Part shown: positions 1 through 7,727 of the stretch, piece after piece
Numbering within the stretch: position 1 is the stretch's first letter
Layout of the letters: every line of letters begins with the position of its first letter
From: Gemmatimonadaceae bacterium
Lineage (GTDB): Bacteria; Gemmatimonadota; Gemmatimonadetes; Gemmatimonadales; Gemmatimonadaceae
Reading direction: 5' to 3'
Assembly: GCA_035633115.1 (NCBI GenBank)
Contig: DASQFN010000079.1
Coordinates: forward strand, 206,048-270,047
Length of the DNA stretch: 64,000 nt
Notes under the pieces: generated by a model
The model's input: the letters and a program-made list of their open reading frames with translations, nothing else
Databases searched by the model: none
Told to the model about the DNA's origin: nothing
Program-made: the position numbers and the translations under genes

Positions 1-1
1 T

Positions 2-43
2 CTTCTGCTGTCGGCCGCCATGGCGCTGAGTCTTTGGGAGTAG
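2..43 (+). other. Possible 3' end of an upstream gene
   Basis: A short open frame enters from the left edge and ends at a TAG at 41-43, reading LLLSAAMALSLWE. It could be the hydrophobic C-terminus of a protein encoded outside the window. Nothing else in bases 1-189 looks coding, and no clear promoter for the next gene is visible there. Confidence 0.2.
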
Positions 44-189
44 TCATCGAAGATTGTTGTAGGCCTGCGCTTGTGCACAAAGGTCGTTGCAGGCAACGGC
101 CCGCGAGCTTATTCTCTTTTCTGATATCGGCTCAGGATCCACCATCCATGACGTTTTTGCACACGGCGGAACACACTCCGCCGCACGCG

Positions 190-1626
190 ATGACCCGCAT
201 GCACAGGCTGCTGGCGGTTCTCGCATCGACGCTCCCTCTAACCGGCATAGGAGCACAGGCTCACGACAACCGGCTCGTGGTAGCCGGTGTCGCCCCGTCG
301 GCTGCCCTCTCTGCTCCTCCGGTTCTCGAGAACATTTCCTCGGTGCCGCACACCGTGGAGGTGACGATAACCGCCGCGCCGGCGCGGCTCTCGCTTGTAC
401 CCGGCAAACAGAGTGACGCGTTTGCCTACAACGGCCAGGTACCGGGCCCAACACTCGAGATACATGAGGGCGACAAGGTCATCATCCATTTCCGGAACAA
501 CCTGCCCGTTCCGACAACGATCCACTGGCACGGCCTCCATATCCCGGTTACTGCCGACGGCAGTCCCTTCTATCCTGTCGCGCCGGGTGGGACGTACGAC
601 TACGTATTTACCATTCAGCGAGGCTCCGCCGGCACCTACTGGTATCACCCCCATCCCCACCATGATACCGGCTACCAGGTCGGCAAAGGTCTCTACGGGG
701 CGATCATCGTCCGCGCCGCCGATGATCCGTTGCCAGCTTCTCTGACGGAAAAGCTGCTGATTCTCTCAGACAACCGCTTCCTCGCGGACGGATCGATAGA
801 CTTCCCGCAGCCGCAATCGGCGCAGGGTGCCGTCGATCGCGAAAACGGGCGGGAGGGCAACGTCCTTTTCATCAACGGTCAGGTGAATCCGACTATCAGC
901 ATCCGCAGCGGGGAGGTGCAGCGATGGAGAGTGATCAACGCCTCGGCCTCCCGAGTCTACAGACTGGCGCTCCCGGGTCACACGTTCCTGCACGTCGGGA
1001 GCGACGGCGGCCTGTTCGAGCGGCCGATTGAAGTGAAGGAGATTCTCATCGTCAACAGCGAGCGGGCAGAGCTACTCGTGCGCGGCACAGGTTCCCCGGG
1101 CAGCGTGAGCTTCCTCCAGACACTGCCGTACGACCGCTACATACCGCAGACCCGGCCCCCCGACTGGAACGAACCGCTGAACCTGCTGGCCGTGCGTTAC
1201 ACGAAGAAATCGCCGGTGACCGCGGTCAGGATACCCAAGAGACTGCGCCCGATCCCGCCTCTCGATCCCGCCAAAGCGACTGCCACGCGCGTGATGGTGC
1301 TGACCCAGCATCTCATCAATGGCAAGTCGATGGACATGAATCGCGTTGACGTCAGTGCGCGGCTCGGGGCGACGGAAATCTGGGAGATCGAAAACCTGGT
1401 GGGGATGGACCATCCATTCCACCTGCACGGTTTTCAGTTCCAGGTGCTGGACCGCAACGGCGTGCCGGAGAAATACCGGAGCTGGAAGGACGTGGTCAAT
1501 GTGCCGAAGCACGAGACGGCGCGGTTCATCGTGCGCCTTGACGGCTATCCAGGAAAGTGGATGTTTCACTGCCACATCCTGGACCATGAGGACCACGGTA
1601 TGATGGGTGTGCTCGAAGTCAAATGA
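190..1626 (+). CDS. Exported multicopper oxidase (laccase/CueO-like)
   Basis: This is a three-domain multicopper oxidase of about 478 residues. Such enzymes oxidise phenols or metal ions and reduce O2 to water in the periplasm. All copper-site motifs are present: HWHG near residue 112, a WYHPHPHH segment near 155, HPFHLHG near 408 and HCHILDHEDHGMM near 460, which includes the type 1 Cys and axial Met. The start at 190 gives a basic N-terminus and a hydrophobic signal peptide ending near AQAHD; an upstream ATG at 148 is in frame but would place non-signal sequence first. The diheme cytochrome follows 19 bases after the stop, so the oxidase probably exchanges electrons with it. The substrate cannot be read from the sequence. 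Confidence 0.9.
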   Translation: MTRMHRLLAVLASTLPLTGIGAQAHDNRLVVAGVAPSAALSAPPVLENISSVPHTVEVTITAAPARLSLVPGKQSDAFAYNGQVPGPTLEIHEGDKVIIHFRNNLPVPTTIHWHGLHIPVTADGSPFYPVAPGGTYDYVFTIQRGSAGTYWYHPHPHHDTGYQVGKGLYGAIIVRAADDPLPASLTEKLLILSDNRFLADGSIDFPQPQSAQGAVDRENGREGNVLFINGQVNPTISIRSGEVQRWRVINASASRVYRLALPGHTFLHVGSDGGLFERPIEVKEILIVNSERAELLVRGTGSPGSVSFLQTLPYDRYIPQTRPPDWNEPLNLLAVRYTKKSPVTAVRIPKRLRPIPPLDPAKATATRVMVLTQHLINGKSMDMNRVDVSARLGATEIWEIENLVGMDHPFHLHGFQFQVLDRNGVPEKYRSWKDVVNVPKHETARFIVRLDGYPGKWMFHCHILDHEDHGMMGVLEVK

Positions 1627-1645
1627 CAACCACTGGGAGGCGAGC

Positions 1646-2830
1646 ATGATGCGGTCGCTGGGGCGTTTCTGCGGATCGTCTATTGCCGCACTGTCACTCG
1701 CGGCATGCACAGGCCAGAGTACCGCGACGCCGGGAACGACGCCGGGCACGACGATGTCATCCGGTATGGCGCAGCGGGATCAGATCCTTCGAGGCAGGGC
1801 AGTCATTACCGCCAGCGCCTGCGGAGACTGTCACGGCGGCGGCAACAATCCCGCAGCCACCGGCTGGCTCGCCGGAATGATGACCCCGGAGCAGGAATTC
1901 CCGGTGGGACCATTCAAGACCCGTCCGCGCAATCTCACGCCCGACAGCGCGACTGGAATTGGCCGGTACAGCGAGCGGCAGATCTTCAACGCGCTTCGCT
2001 ACGGTCTCCGACCGGGTGAGACTCCGGACGTGTCGATCACGTCGACGACGCCGGGTCAGGGCAATCACCCCGCCAATCCAAAGTATCTTCCTCCGTCCAT
2101 GCCGTGGATAGCATGGCGACATATGCCCGATCAGGACCTCTGGGCGATAGCCGCATACCTGAAGAACGGTTTGAAGCCGGTCACCAACAAGGTGGCGGAC
2201 AGCGAAGCCCCGCCAGATTTCTGGGCGAGCGAATCCACGCCCGAGAAGATCGGCGTCTATCCTGCGGCTCCGCATCCGACGGCGAGCGAGACACCCGGCC
2301 AGGAGGGCAATCAGAACGTCCTTCGCGGGCGGGTCCTCGTCATAAGAAAGGACTGCGGAGGCTGTCACGGAGGAGGCCCCAATCCGGCGGCAAAGGGATA
2401 CCTTGCCGGCATGACGAAACCGGAAGACGAATTCGTGATCGGGCCGTTCAAGACCCGTCCGCGGAACATCACGCCGGACAACACCACCGGTATCGGCCGG
2501 TTCAGCGAGCGCCAGATCTTCAACTCGCTGAGATTCGGACTGCGCCCGGGCGAGACGCCCGATGTGGAGATCACGTCTGCCACCCCCGGGCAGGGCAATC
2601 ACCCGGCGAATCCGAAGTATCTCGCTCCTCCCATGCCGTGGCCTTCCTGGCGCCACATGTCCGACGAGGAGCTGTGGGCAATCGCCGCCTACCTGAAGCG
2701 GGGCGTGAAGCCGGTGAGCAACAAGGTGGCGGACAGCGAAGGACCACCCGACTTCTGGGCCAGCGCGTATACGGTGCAGGCGATTGGCCCATACCCCGGG
2801 CCAGCATACCCCACGGCTAACGAGCGGTGA
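1646..2830 (+). CDS. Diheme cytochrome c lipoprotein with internal duplication
   Basis: This 394-residue lipoprotein (lipobox LAAC, Cys21) carries two CxxCH heme motifs, CGDCH at residues 59-63 and CGGCH at 237-241. The two halves are near-copies about 178 residues apart. Both contain GPFKTRPRN, TPGQGNHPANPKYL and a KVADSE-PPDFWAS block, so the gene arose by tandem duplication of a monoheme unit. The ATG at 1646 is preceded by a good ribosome site (TGGGAGG, 1634-1640); an upstream ATG at 1607 lies inside the oxidase gene and has no such site. The likely role is a membrane-anchored periplasmic electron carrier for the multicopper oxidase, with which it forms an operon. The heme motifs are seen directly; the partnership is inferred from position. 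Confidence 0.85.
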   Translation: MMRSLGRFCGSSIAALSLAACTGQSTATPGTTPGTTMSSGMAQRDQILRGRAVITASACGDCHGGGNNPAATGWLAGMMTPEQEFPVGPFKTRPRNLTPDSATGIGRYSERQIFNALRYGLRPGETPDVSITSTTPGQGNHPANPKYLPPSMPWIAWRHMPDQDLWAIAAYLKNGLKPVTNKVADSEAPPDFWASESTPEKIGVYPAAPHPTASETPGQEGNQNVLRGRVLVIRKDCGGCHGGGPNPAAKGYLAGMTKPEDEFVIGPFKTRPRNITPDNTTGIGRFSERQIFNSLRFGLRPGETPDVEITSATPGQGNHPANPKYLAPPMPWPSWRHMSDEELWAIAAYLKRGVKPVSNKVADSEGPPDFWASAYTVQAIGPYPGPAYPTANER

Positions 2831-2911
2831 AAATGGATTCTTGCAGATTGGGACGGATCAGGAGCGAGACTTCACAACGCTTGTCGATTCCTTTTTTTTG
2901 CATCAATCCGT

Positions 2912-3472
2912 TCAGTCCGTTTCACCAAGTTTGAATCTCTCGATTGCCTGATACTGCGCGGGTCCCTTGCCGAGCTCGCTGCGCACAAGCGCTAGCTCGG
3001 TAACGGGCATCTTCACTTCCAGCGGAGCGTGCGCGTCCAGCACATCGGCTACCGACCGCGTGGGCTCGATTCGGCTCAACGTCAGATGCGGCTTGAACGG
3101 CCTCTCTTCCGCTGGGAAGCCCGCGCGGCGCACGACCCGTTCGACTGATTCAGCAACCGAGATCAGCCGCTGCGCTCCTTCATCGACACCGAGCCAGACG
3201 ATGCGCGCTCGCTTTGCTCGCGGGAACGCGCCAAGGCCGCCGAAGCAAATCGAGAACGCCGACCCCAGGCGCGCCTTGCCAAGCTCGGCGACGAGCACAT
3301 CCCGCATCCGCGGATCCGTGTCACCCAGGAAGCGCAGGGTGAAATGCCAGTTCTGCGGCGGCACGAGGCGGCCCGGCAGGACGGGCAGGCTGGCAATTAT
3401 CTCCTGTCGTGCCTGTTCCGTAAGGGGTACGGCGACGAACAATCTTTCGGCAGCTACGGGGGCTCCACTCAT
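2912..3472 (-). CDS. thpR: RNA 2',3'-cyclic phosphodiesterase (2'-5' RNA ligase family)
   Basis: This 186-residue protein has the usual size of ThpR. It shows the two catalytic HxTx motifs of the 2H phosphoesterase superfamily, HFTLRFLG at residue 43 and HLTLSRI at residue 129. The family hydrolyses 2',3'-cyclic phosphates on RNA and can ligate tRNA halves in vitro; the true cellular substrate is uncertain. The N-terminus (ERLFVAVPL) is typical. It is transcribed away from the next gene and has its own upstream gap, so it is probably monocistronic. Confidence 0.88.
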   Translation of the reverse strand: MSGAPVAAERLFVAVPLTEQARQEIIASLPVLPGRLVPPQNWHFTLRFLGDTDPRMRDVLVAELGKARLGSAFSICFGGLGAFPRAKRARIVWLGVDEGAQRLISVAESVERVVRRAGFPAEERPFKPHLTLSRIEPTRSVADVLDAHAPLEVKMPVTELALVRSELGKGPAQYQAIERFKLGETD

Positions 3473-3638
3473 GCCGGTCCTCCTTGCTCAACCGGCTATC
3501 TATCAGTACGTAGCCCACGTCCCCCGCGTTGCGAGCTCCGCTGAGTGGCCGTCAGGGTCCCGAAAATAGGGACTGACACCGCCGCCGTCCCACTCGACCC
3601 TGCTTTCGATGACGATGCCTGCGCGGGCAGCACGGCAC

Positions 3639-4388
3639 TCACGCCGATCGCACGCATCTCGTCACGAATATCCGGTCCACCGGCCGGCTGCCGTGTCGCC
3701 TAACGACCTCCTCGAGCGTCCACGGACGCCCGGTCGGCCAGCGCGACTGAACGGAGAATCTGAAGCTCAAGCCACAATGTGTTGGAGGCAGCAGGTACAG
3801 GCCGTCTTCTCCCTCCGCGAGCTTTACCCCCTTCAAGGCTGCCACTCTGGAGAGCGGAGTTCCAATCCGCAATCCATCTCGCGTTGCGATGCGGGGCGTC
3901 CTGACCGTAACGCGCCACACGAGACCGTCCTTCACCGACGCGCGGTAAATGTCTCCACCGATTACGAGGGTCAGGACATTATCCAGCGTCCCCTCGCTGG
4001 TCAGCTCTATGACGTCCCGAATTATCCGGCAGCTGCCTTTGACCGTGTCAACGGAGCGACCGATGGCGAGGTTCCCGACTCCCGTCGTTGTCAGAACGGG
4101 ATTGCCCTTGATACCGCAGCGAGTGTCCGCGGGCCCGCGGGCCTTGGTTTTCGCAGAGCCGGCGGAGTCCTGCGATGCCGAGGCGGATCGTCCGGACAGC
4201 GCAGTTTTTGTCGAGGCATCGCGAGCCTGTACGCCATTCGTGTCCTTCTTCGCCGAGGCCAGGGCAGAACCAGTCAACGCGGAATCAGCGGCGACTGGCG
4301 AATCGCTCTTTGGTGCACCCGTTTGCTCGCTCGGTTGGGCGCACGAGCAGAGCAGAAGCGCGACTGGCAAAACAACCGTGGGACGCAT
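3639..4388 (-). CDS. Hypothetical lipoprotein
   Basis: The product is about 249 residues, beginning with a lipoprotein signal peptide (VALLLCSCAQ). An Ala/Ser/Lys-rich, low-complexity stretch of about 75 residues follows, then a compact C-terminal domain starting near GIKGNPVLTTTGVGNL. That domain repeats a VxxLKGVKL-like pattern and has the phrase GLRIGTPLSRVAALKG, which recalls small periplasmic domains seen beside lipoproteins. I do not recognise a named family. I chose the ATG at 4388 because the in-frame extension upstream would put 23 non-signal residues before the signal peptide and run towards the terminator of the neighbouring gene. Confidence 0.6.
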   Translation of the reverse strand: MRPTVVLPVALLLCSCAQPSEQTGAPKSDSPVAADSALTGSALASAKKDTNGVQARDASTKTALSGRSASASQDSAGSAKTKARGPADTRCGIKGNPVLTTTGVGNLAIGRSVDTVKGSCRIIRDVIELTSEGTLDNVLTLVIGGDIYRASVKDGLVWRVTVRTPRIATRDGLRIGTPLSRVAALKGVKLAEGEDGLYLLPPTHCGLSFRFSVQSRWPTGRPWTLEEVVRRHGSRPVDRIFVTRCVRSA

Positions 4389-4441
4389 GTATTCCTGTGT
4401 CTGAAGTACGACAGAAGATGCGCTCAAGTGAGCGTTCACGC

Positions 4442-4477
4442 AAAAAAAAACGCGCATCCGGATCGTCAGGATGCGCG
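4442..4477 (-). terminator. Rho-independent terminator after the glycine-zipper lipoprotein gene
   Basis: Two perfect 9-base arms (4451-4459 and 4469-4477, CGCGCATCC/GGATGCGCG) enclose a 9-base loop and are followed, on the minus strand, by nine T residues (4442-4450). It lies about 50 bases past the stop of the gene ending at 4529. Confidence 0.9.
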
Positions 4478-4528
4478 ATTGAGGTCACAGCATGAAGGCT
4501 TGTATGGGCCGCCGTTTGTTTCGGCCGC

Positions 4529-5440
4529 TCAGGTAAGCTGAACCACGAGCGGCTGCGTCAATCTCAGAGTGATGCGCCCGCCACTCGGCACACATCCTTC
4601 GACCTTCGAGTTGGCCGCCCCGACTGCCGCTCCTACGGCCGCGCCACCGGCGGCACCAATCACCGTGGATTTCGTGCGACGTCCGATAATCTGGCCGAGC
4701 ACGGCGCCGATCGCTGCACCCTTGATGGCATCGCTCCCCACTTTGGATTCACCACGTACCCGCTCCACCTGCGCGTAGCTCACTTCCGAGGTTACCGGGT
4801 ACGTCTTTCCATTGAACGTGATCGACTCTACTCGCAGGCCGATCTCGATGTTGTCGTTGGAGCGCTCGCTCCGCTTGAGTGTCGTGATCTCAACGACCGC
4901 GCTGGAGCCTGCCGGAATCACTACTCCGTTCGACCCCATGACGGGGTCGGCAATCTGCGCGGTAAAGCGGTCGCCAACCGAGTTGGTGTTCGTGCAAACC
5001 CTCTGGCCGGAGTAAAGCGACATTTCCGAGCCTGCCGACACAGTTCCAAGCGCGCGTTCGGATCCACGTGGCTCCGTCGTAACCGTGTTGCCGCTTGACG
5101 TAACGGCAGTTTCTCCGACTTCGGGTTCTGCAGGCGCGGCCCTGGGTGCGGATGAAGGTCGCACGACGGTTCTACGCGCAGGCGGAGGAGGGGCCGGGCG
5201 AGTACGGACTCTTGGAGCGGGCTCGACCTCCGCGACTGCGGGCACCGGCTCCGCTTCGACCGGAACGTCCTGCAGCTGCGGCTGAGATGCGGTATCGCGG
5301 TTGGCCAGCGCGAGATCCCGCGTCAGCGTCGTGTCCTGAGCGAGAGCGTCTTCCTTGGTGGCGTTGTCGGAACATGCCGTCAGTGCGACAACACCTGCGA
5401 ACACCAGAGAGATGCGGAAAGCGGTGTAGTTGATTCTCAT
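4529..5440 (-). CDS. Glycine-zipper lipoprotein
   Basis: This 303-residue predicted lipoprotein (lipobox LTAC) has a Pro/Ala-rich linker and then a domain of about 110 residues. The domain contains IPAGSSAVVEITTLKRS and GLRVESITFNGKTYPV, a pattern like periplasmic conjugal-transfer TrbI/VirB10-type barrels or Gram-negative glycine-zipper proteins. It ends with two glycine-zipper helices (GAAIGAVLGQIIG and IGAAGGAAVGAAVGAANSK). Glycine zippers usually insert into or oligomerise at the outer membrane. The neighbouring gene at 5508 shares the same start architecture, including the DLALANRD/DLDLASTS motif after the lipobox, so the two are probably diverged paralogues. Function is unknown. Confidence 0.75.
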   Translation of the reverse strand: MRINYTAFRISLVFAGVVALTACSDNATKEDALAQDTTLTRDLALANRDTASQPQLQDVPVEAEPVPAVAEVEPAPRVRTRPAPPPPARRTVVRPSSAPRAAPAEPEVGETAVTSSGNTVTTEPRGSERALGTVSAGSEMSLYSGQRVCTNTNSVGDRFTAQIADPVMGSNGVVIPAGSSAVVEITTLKRSERSNDNIEIGLRVESITFNGKTYPVTSEVSYAQVERVRGESKVGSDAIKGAAIGAVLGQIIGRRTKSTVIGAAGGAAVGAAVGAANSKVEGCVPSGGRITLRLTQPLVVQLT

Positions 5441-5463
5441 TGGTTGGTTATTGGAATGCGAAA

Positions 5464-5496
5464 GCGCCGCGCAGAGATGGAGTCTCTGCGCGGCGC
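5464..5496 (-). terminator. Strong hairpin terminator after the small lipoprotein gene
   Basis: A perfect 14-bp stem (5464-5477 with 5483-5496) with a 5-base loop sits 12 bases beyond the stop of the gene ending at 5508. On the minus strand it is followed by only TTT, so the U-tract is weak, but position and strength fit a transcription terminator. Confidence 0.7.
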
Positions 5497-5507
5497 CTCG
5501 GGTTTCT

Positions 5508-6113
5508 CTAGAAGCGGACCCGTCCCGATCCGGGGAACGTTCCGCGAATCACTGGAATGCGGGAGTTGATCGCGATGGCGGTGCCGATGCGGCCGCGCCG
5601 ACCGTCCGTGCGCGGATCGCATTCGTCACCATCGACTGCTCCTCCACGAAGGACGACGGAGATGATTCCGCCAAGCACGGCACCGGTGTTGGATCCACCG
5701 CCCTGCCCGACCTGGACCCCGGAACCCGAAGGCATCTCAATCGGATGCGGCCGCGGCGCTGCCGCCGGCGCGGACTCCGTCGGAGCCGGGGTCTCGATCA
5801 CGGGCTGGGGCTCGACCTCTTCGGTGACTTCGGCCACCTGGGTCTCAACCGGAGCGGGCGGAGTTCGTGGAGCCGGCCTATGCTTCACGACCCGCTGCGA
5901 CTGCGCAACGCGCCGGGGTGCCGGCGGAGTTGTCCGCTCGATCGCCGACACCACCTGGCTTGCCTTCGCCGCGTTTGTGGCGAGTGTCAGTCCGTCCGAG
6001 GTCGAGGCGAGATCGAGATCTTTCCTGAGATCGTCGCTCATCGTCTTGCTGCCGCCACTGCACGCCGTGACGATCAGTCCGGCTGCGCCTATCAATACGA
6101 GTCTTGTTTTCAT
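5508..6113 (-). CDS. Small Pro/Val-rich lipoprotein
   Basis: The 201-residue product has a clear lipoprotein signal (LIVTACSGG) followed by KTMSDDLRKDLDLAS. After that comes a long Pro/Val/Glu-rich segment with repeated TPAP and EVTEEVEPQP phrases, and a Gly/Ser-rich tail ending in PVIRGTFPGSGRVRF. The N-terminal layout matches the glycine-zipper lipoprotein encoded just downstream (4529-5440). A hairpin terminator separates the two, so they may be transcribed independently. No catalytic domain is visible; an envelope spacer or structural role is plausible but not shown. Confidence 0.65.
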   Translation of the reverse strand: MKTRLVLIGAAGLIVTACSGGSKTMSDDLRKDLDLASTSDGLTLATNAAKASQVVSAIERTTPPAPRRVAQSQRVVKHRPAPRTPPAPVETQVAEVTEEVEPQPVIETPAPTESAPAAAPRPHPIEMPSGSGVQVGQGGGSNTGAVLGGIISVVLRGGAVDGDECDPRTDGRRGRIGTAIAINSRIPVIRGTFPGSGRVRF

Positions 6114-6363
6114 ATACCCAGGTCCTCTGCCACCTCGGCCGGAATGCGAGGCCGCACAGACGTGCGAGCCGGCCGGCCAAAATTGAGCGCTAGCGGTGCA
6201 ACGGCCGCGCCATGTCGTTTTCCCTCTCTATTACACATCAACACGAGTTTTGTCCCCGCCGAGTGACAAGGCAGTCCAGCGAAATGGACAGCAGGTAGTG
6301 CACTGGAGACTGCGGTACTACACTATCGCGTATCGGAAATCGCAAACTGGTGTACTCGACTTC

Positions 6364-6909
6364 ATGAACAGATCATTGAGCCGTACCGTGCTGCTTTTCG
6401 CTTCGCTTCTTTCGGCGGGCTGCAGCGATTCAGCAGGGGGTACACTGAGCACGCCTGAACGTGCCGCGATTGCCGACTCGCTGAAGCAGCTCGTCACTGC
6501 CACCTATGATCTTTCAAAGCCGAACGCAGTCGCGCGGCTGATGAGCCTCTACCCGACCGAAGGGCCCGTGATCTCGGCAAACAGCGGTCGTGCGACTACC
6601 ACGCGTGCCGCACTGCAAAGTCAGGTGGAGACATTCTGGCAGTATGTCGGAAGCAACATGCGCAATCCACGGTGGGAATGGACATCGATGCACATCGACG
6701 TTCTCTCACCGAACGCCGCAGTGATGACAGCCACCTACCGGGTGCCGCACCTCAATCCGAACAACACGCCGCACGTCATCGGAGGCGCGTGGACCGCGGT
6801 TTTCGCCAACCGCGGGGGACGCTGGGTGATCGTTCAGGAGCATCTCTCCGACGTGCCGGCGGAGGTGAGCGCGCCCGCGCAGCCCGACACGGCCGCGCAC
6901 CAGCACTAG
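6364..6909 (+). CDS. SnoaL/NTF2-like lipoprotein
   Basis: The ATG at 6364 begins a 181-residue protein with a lipobox (LLSAGCSDS). The body looks like the DUF4440/SnoaL branch of the NTF2-like fold: an N-terminal helix (ADSLKQLVTATYDLSKPNAV), a long middle segment with ALQSQVETFW, and C-terminal strands with WTAVFANRGGRWVIVQEH. Family members bind small hydrophobic ligands or act as hydrolases or isomerases; no catalytic residues can be assigned. An in-frame extension upstream to 6196 has no signal-like character and was rejected. A short palindromic motif (actgcggtactacacta) lies just upstream. Confidence 0.7.
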   Translation: MNRSLSRTVLLFASLLSAGCSDSAGGTLSTPERAAIADSLKQLVTATYDLSKPNAVARLMSLYPTEGPVISANSGRATTTRAALQSQVETFWQYVGSNMRNPRWEWTSMHIDVLSPNAAVMTATYRVPHLNPNNTPHVIGGAWTAVFANRGGRWVIVQEHLSDVPAEVSAPAQPDTAAHQH

Positions 6910-6916
6910 GCGAGCG

Positions 6917-7126
6917 TTACTCGCCCGGCTCGCTCGCTGCGACGGACGCGTTGAGATCCTGGCGAAGGGACGCATCACCGCTGGCGATCGCCTGCCACGT
7001 GATCTCGTTTCCCTTTCGAAAACCCTTCTTGGTGACCTTGACGCCCTCCGGAGAGATCGTCGCGATGTGCGGCTCACCGTTGATCACGATCTCTCGCTTA
7101 AGCGTCTTCTCGAGCTTTGTAGGCAC
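6917..7126 (-). CDS. Small conserved-looking hypothetical protein
   Basis: This 69-residue, charged protein begins MPTKLEKTLKREIVINGEPH and contains ISPEGVKVTKKGFRKGNEITW. It has no signal peptide or membrane segment. The alternation of short beta-like stretches with Lys-rich turns suggests a small DNA- or RNA-binding fold, but I do not recognise the family. It faces the NTF2-like gene convergently, 7 bases apart. Confidence 0.55.
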   Translation of the reverse strand: MPTKLEKTLKREIVINGEPHIATISPEGVKVTKKGFRKGNEITWQAIASGDASLRQDLNASVAASEPGE

Positions 7127-7217
7127 AGTCCAACCTCCGCTGAGGGTTCACTTCCTGCAACAAGATGCCATATCTTCCAGCCAAAGCCACCCCGAAACCC
7201 ACGAAAGACTAGAATCC

Positions 7218-7727
7218 ATGGAACCAAATGCAACGGATCGGGACAGGGAATCGGCCTATCTGGTCTATGAGTTCGAGCGCCGGGCGTACCCCCTTTCCGA
7301 TGCGGGTTTCACGATCGGGCGCGATGCCGCGGCCAATATCGTAGTACGCGAGCCATCTGTCTCGAGGTCACACGCCGAAGTGCGGGCAGAAGGCGGTGAG
7401 TACGTTCTTCACACCTCAGGGGCGACGGGTACCCGGTTGAATGGACATACGATAAACACTCCGCATCAGCTCAGGGACGGCGACCGCATCGAAATCGGAA
7501 CCGCCGAACTTACCTTCCGCAGATCGAAGCTTCCACTCGGCGTCTCAGTTGTCGACCGCGCCGAGCCCCGCCAGGACGATGTGCTCAGCAGGCGGACGAC
7601 GATCACCAATCCGATTCTGGGCGTAGGGCACGATGTTGACGATCGACGCAAGCGGTGGCCGGTGGTGCTGATACTGGCAGTTCTGGCCGTGATTGCGGCG
7701 TGGCTCTACCTCACGCAGGTGCGGTAA
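7218..7727 (+). CDS. FHA-domain protein with C-terminal membrane anchor
   Basis: The ATG at 7218 starts a 169-residue protein. Residues of about 15-95 form a forkhead-associated domain, with FTIGRDAAANIVV, SVSRSHAEV (the conserved Ser and His) and GTRLNG. FHA domains bind phosphothreonine peptides. A single hydrophobic helix (WPVVLILAVLAVIAAWLYL) at the C-terminus would anchor it with the FHA domain in the cytoplasm. It may read the output of Ser/Thr kinases such as those at 36933 and 63745; this link is inferred. Its 3' end overlaps the 3' end of sufD by 17 bases, convergently. Confidence 0.85.
   Translation: MEPNATDRDRESAYLVYEFERRAYPLSDAGFTIGRDAAANIVVREPSVSRSHAEVRAEGGEYVLHTSGATGTRLNGHTINTPHQLRDGDRIEIGTAELTFRRSKLPLGVSVVDRAEPRQDDVLSRRTTITNPILGVGHDVDDRRKRWPVVLILAVLAVIAAWLYLTQVR

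Noticed and set aside
1757..2656. Long antisense frame opposite the cytochrome gene
   Set aside because: It is a GC-rich shadow of the duplicated cytochrome, with no ribosome site and no protein-like composition.
2880..2911. Terminator at a T-run after the cytochrome gene
   Set aside because: A run of T residues is present near 2890, but no stable stem precedes it.
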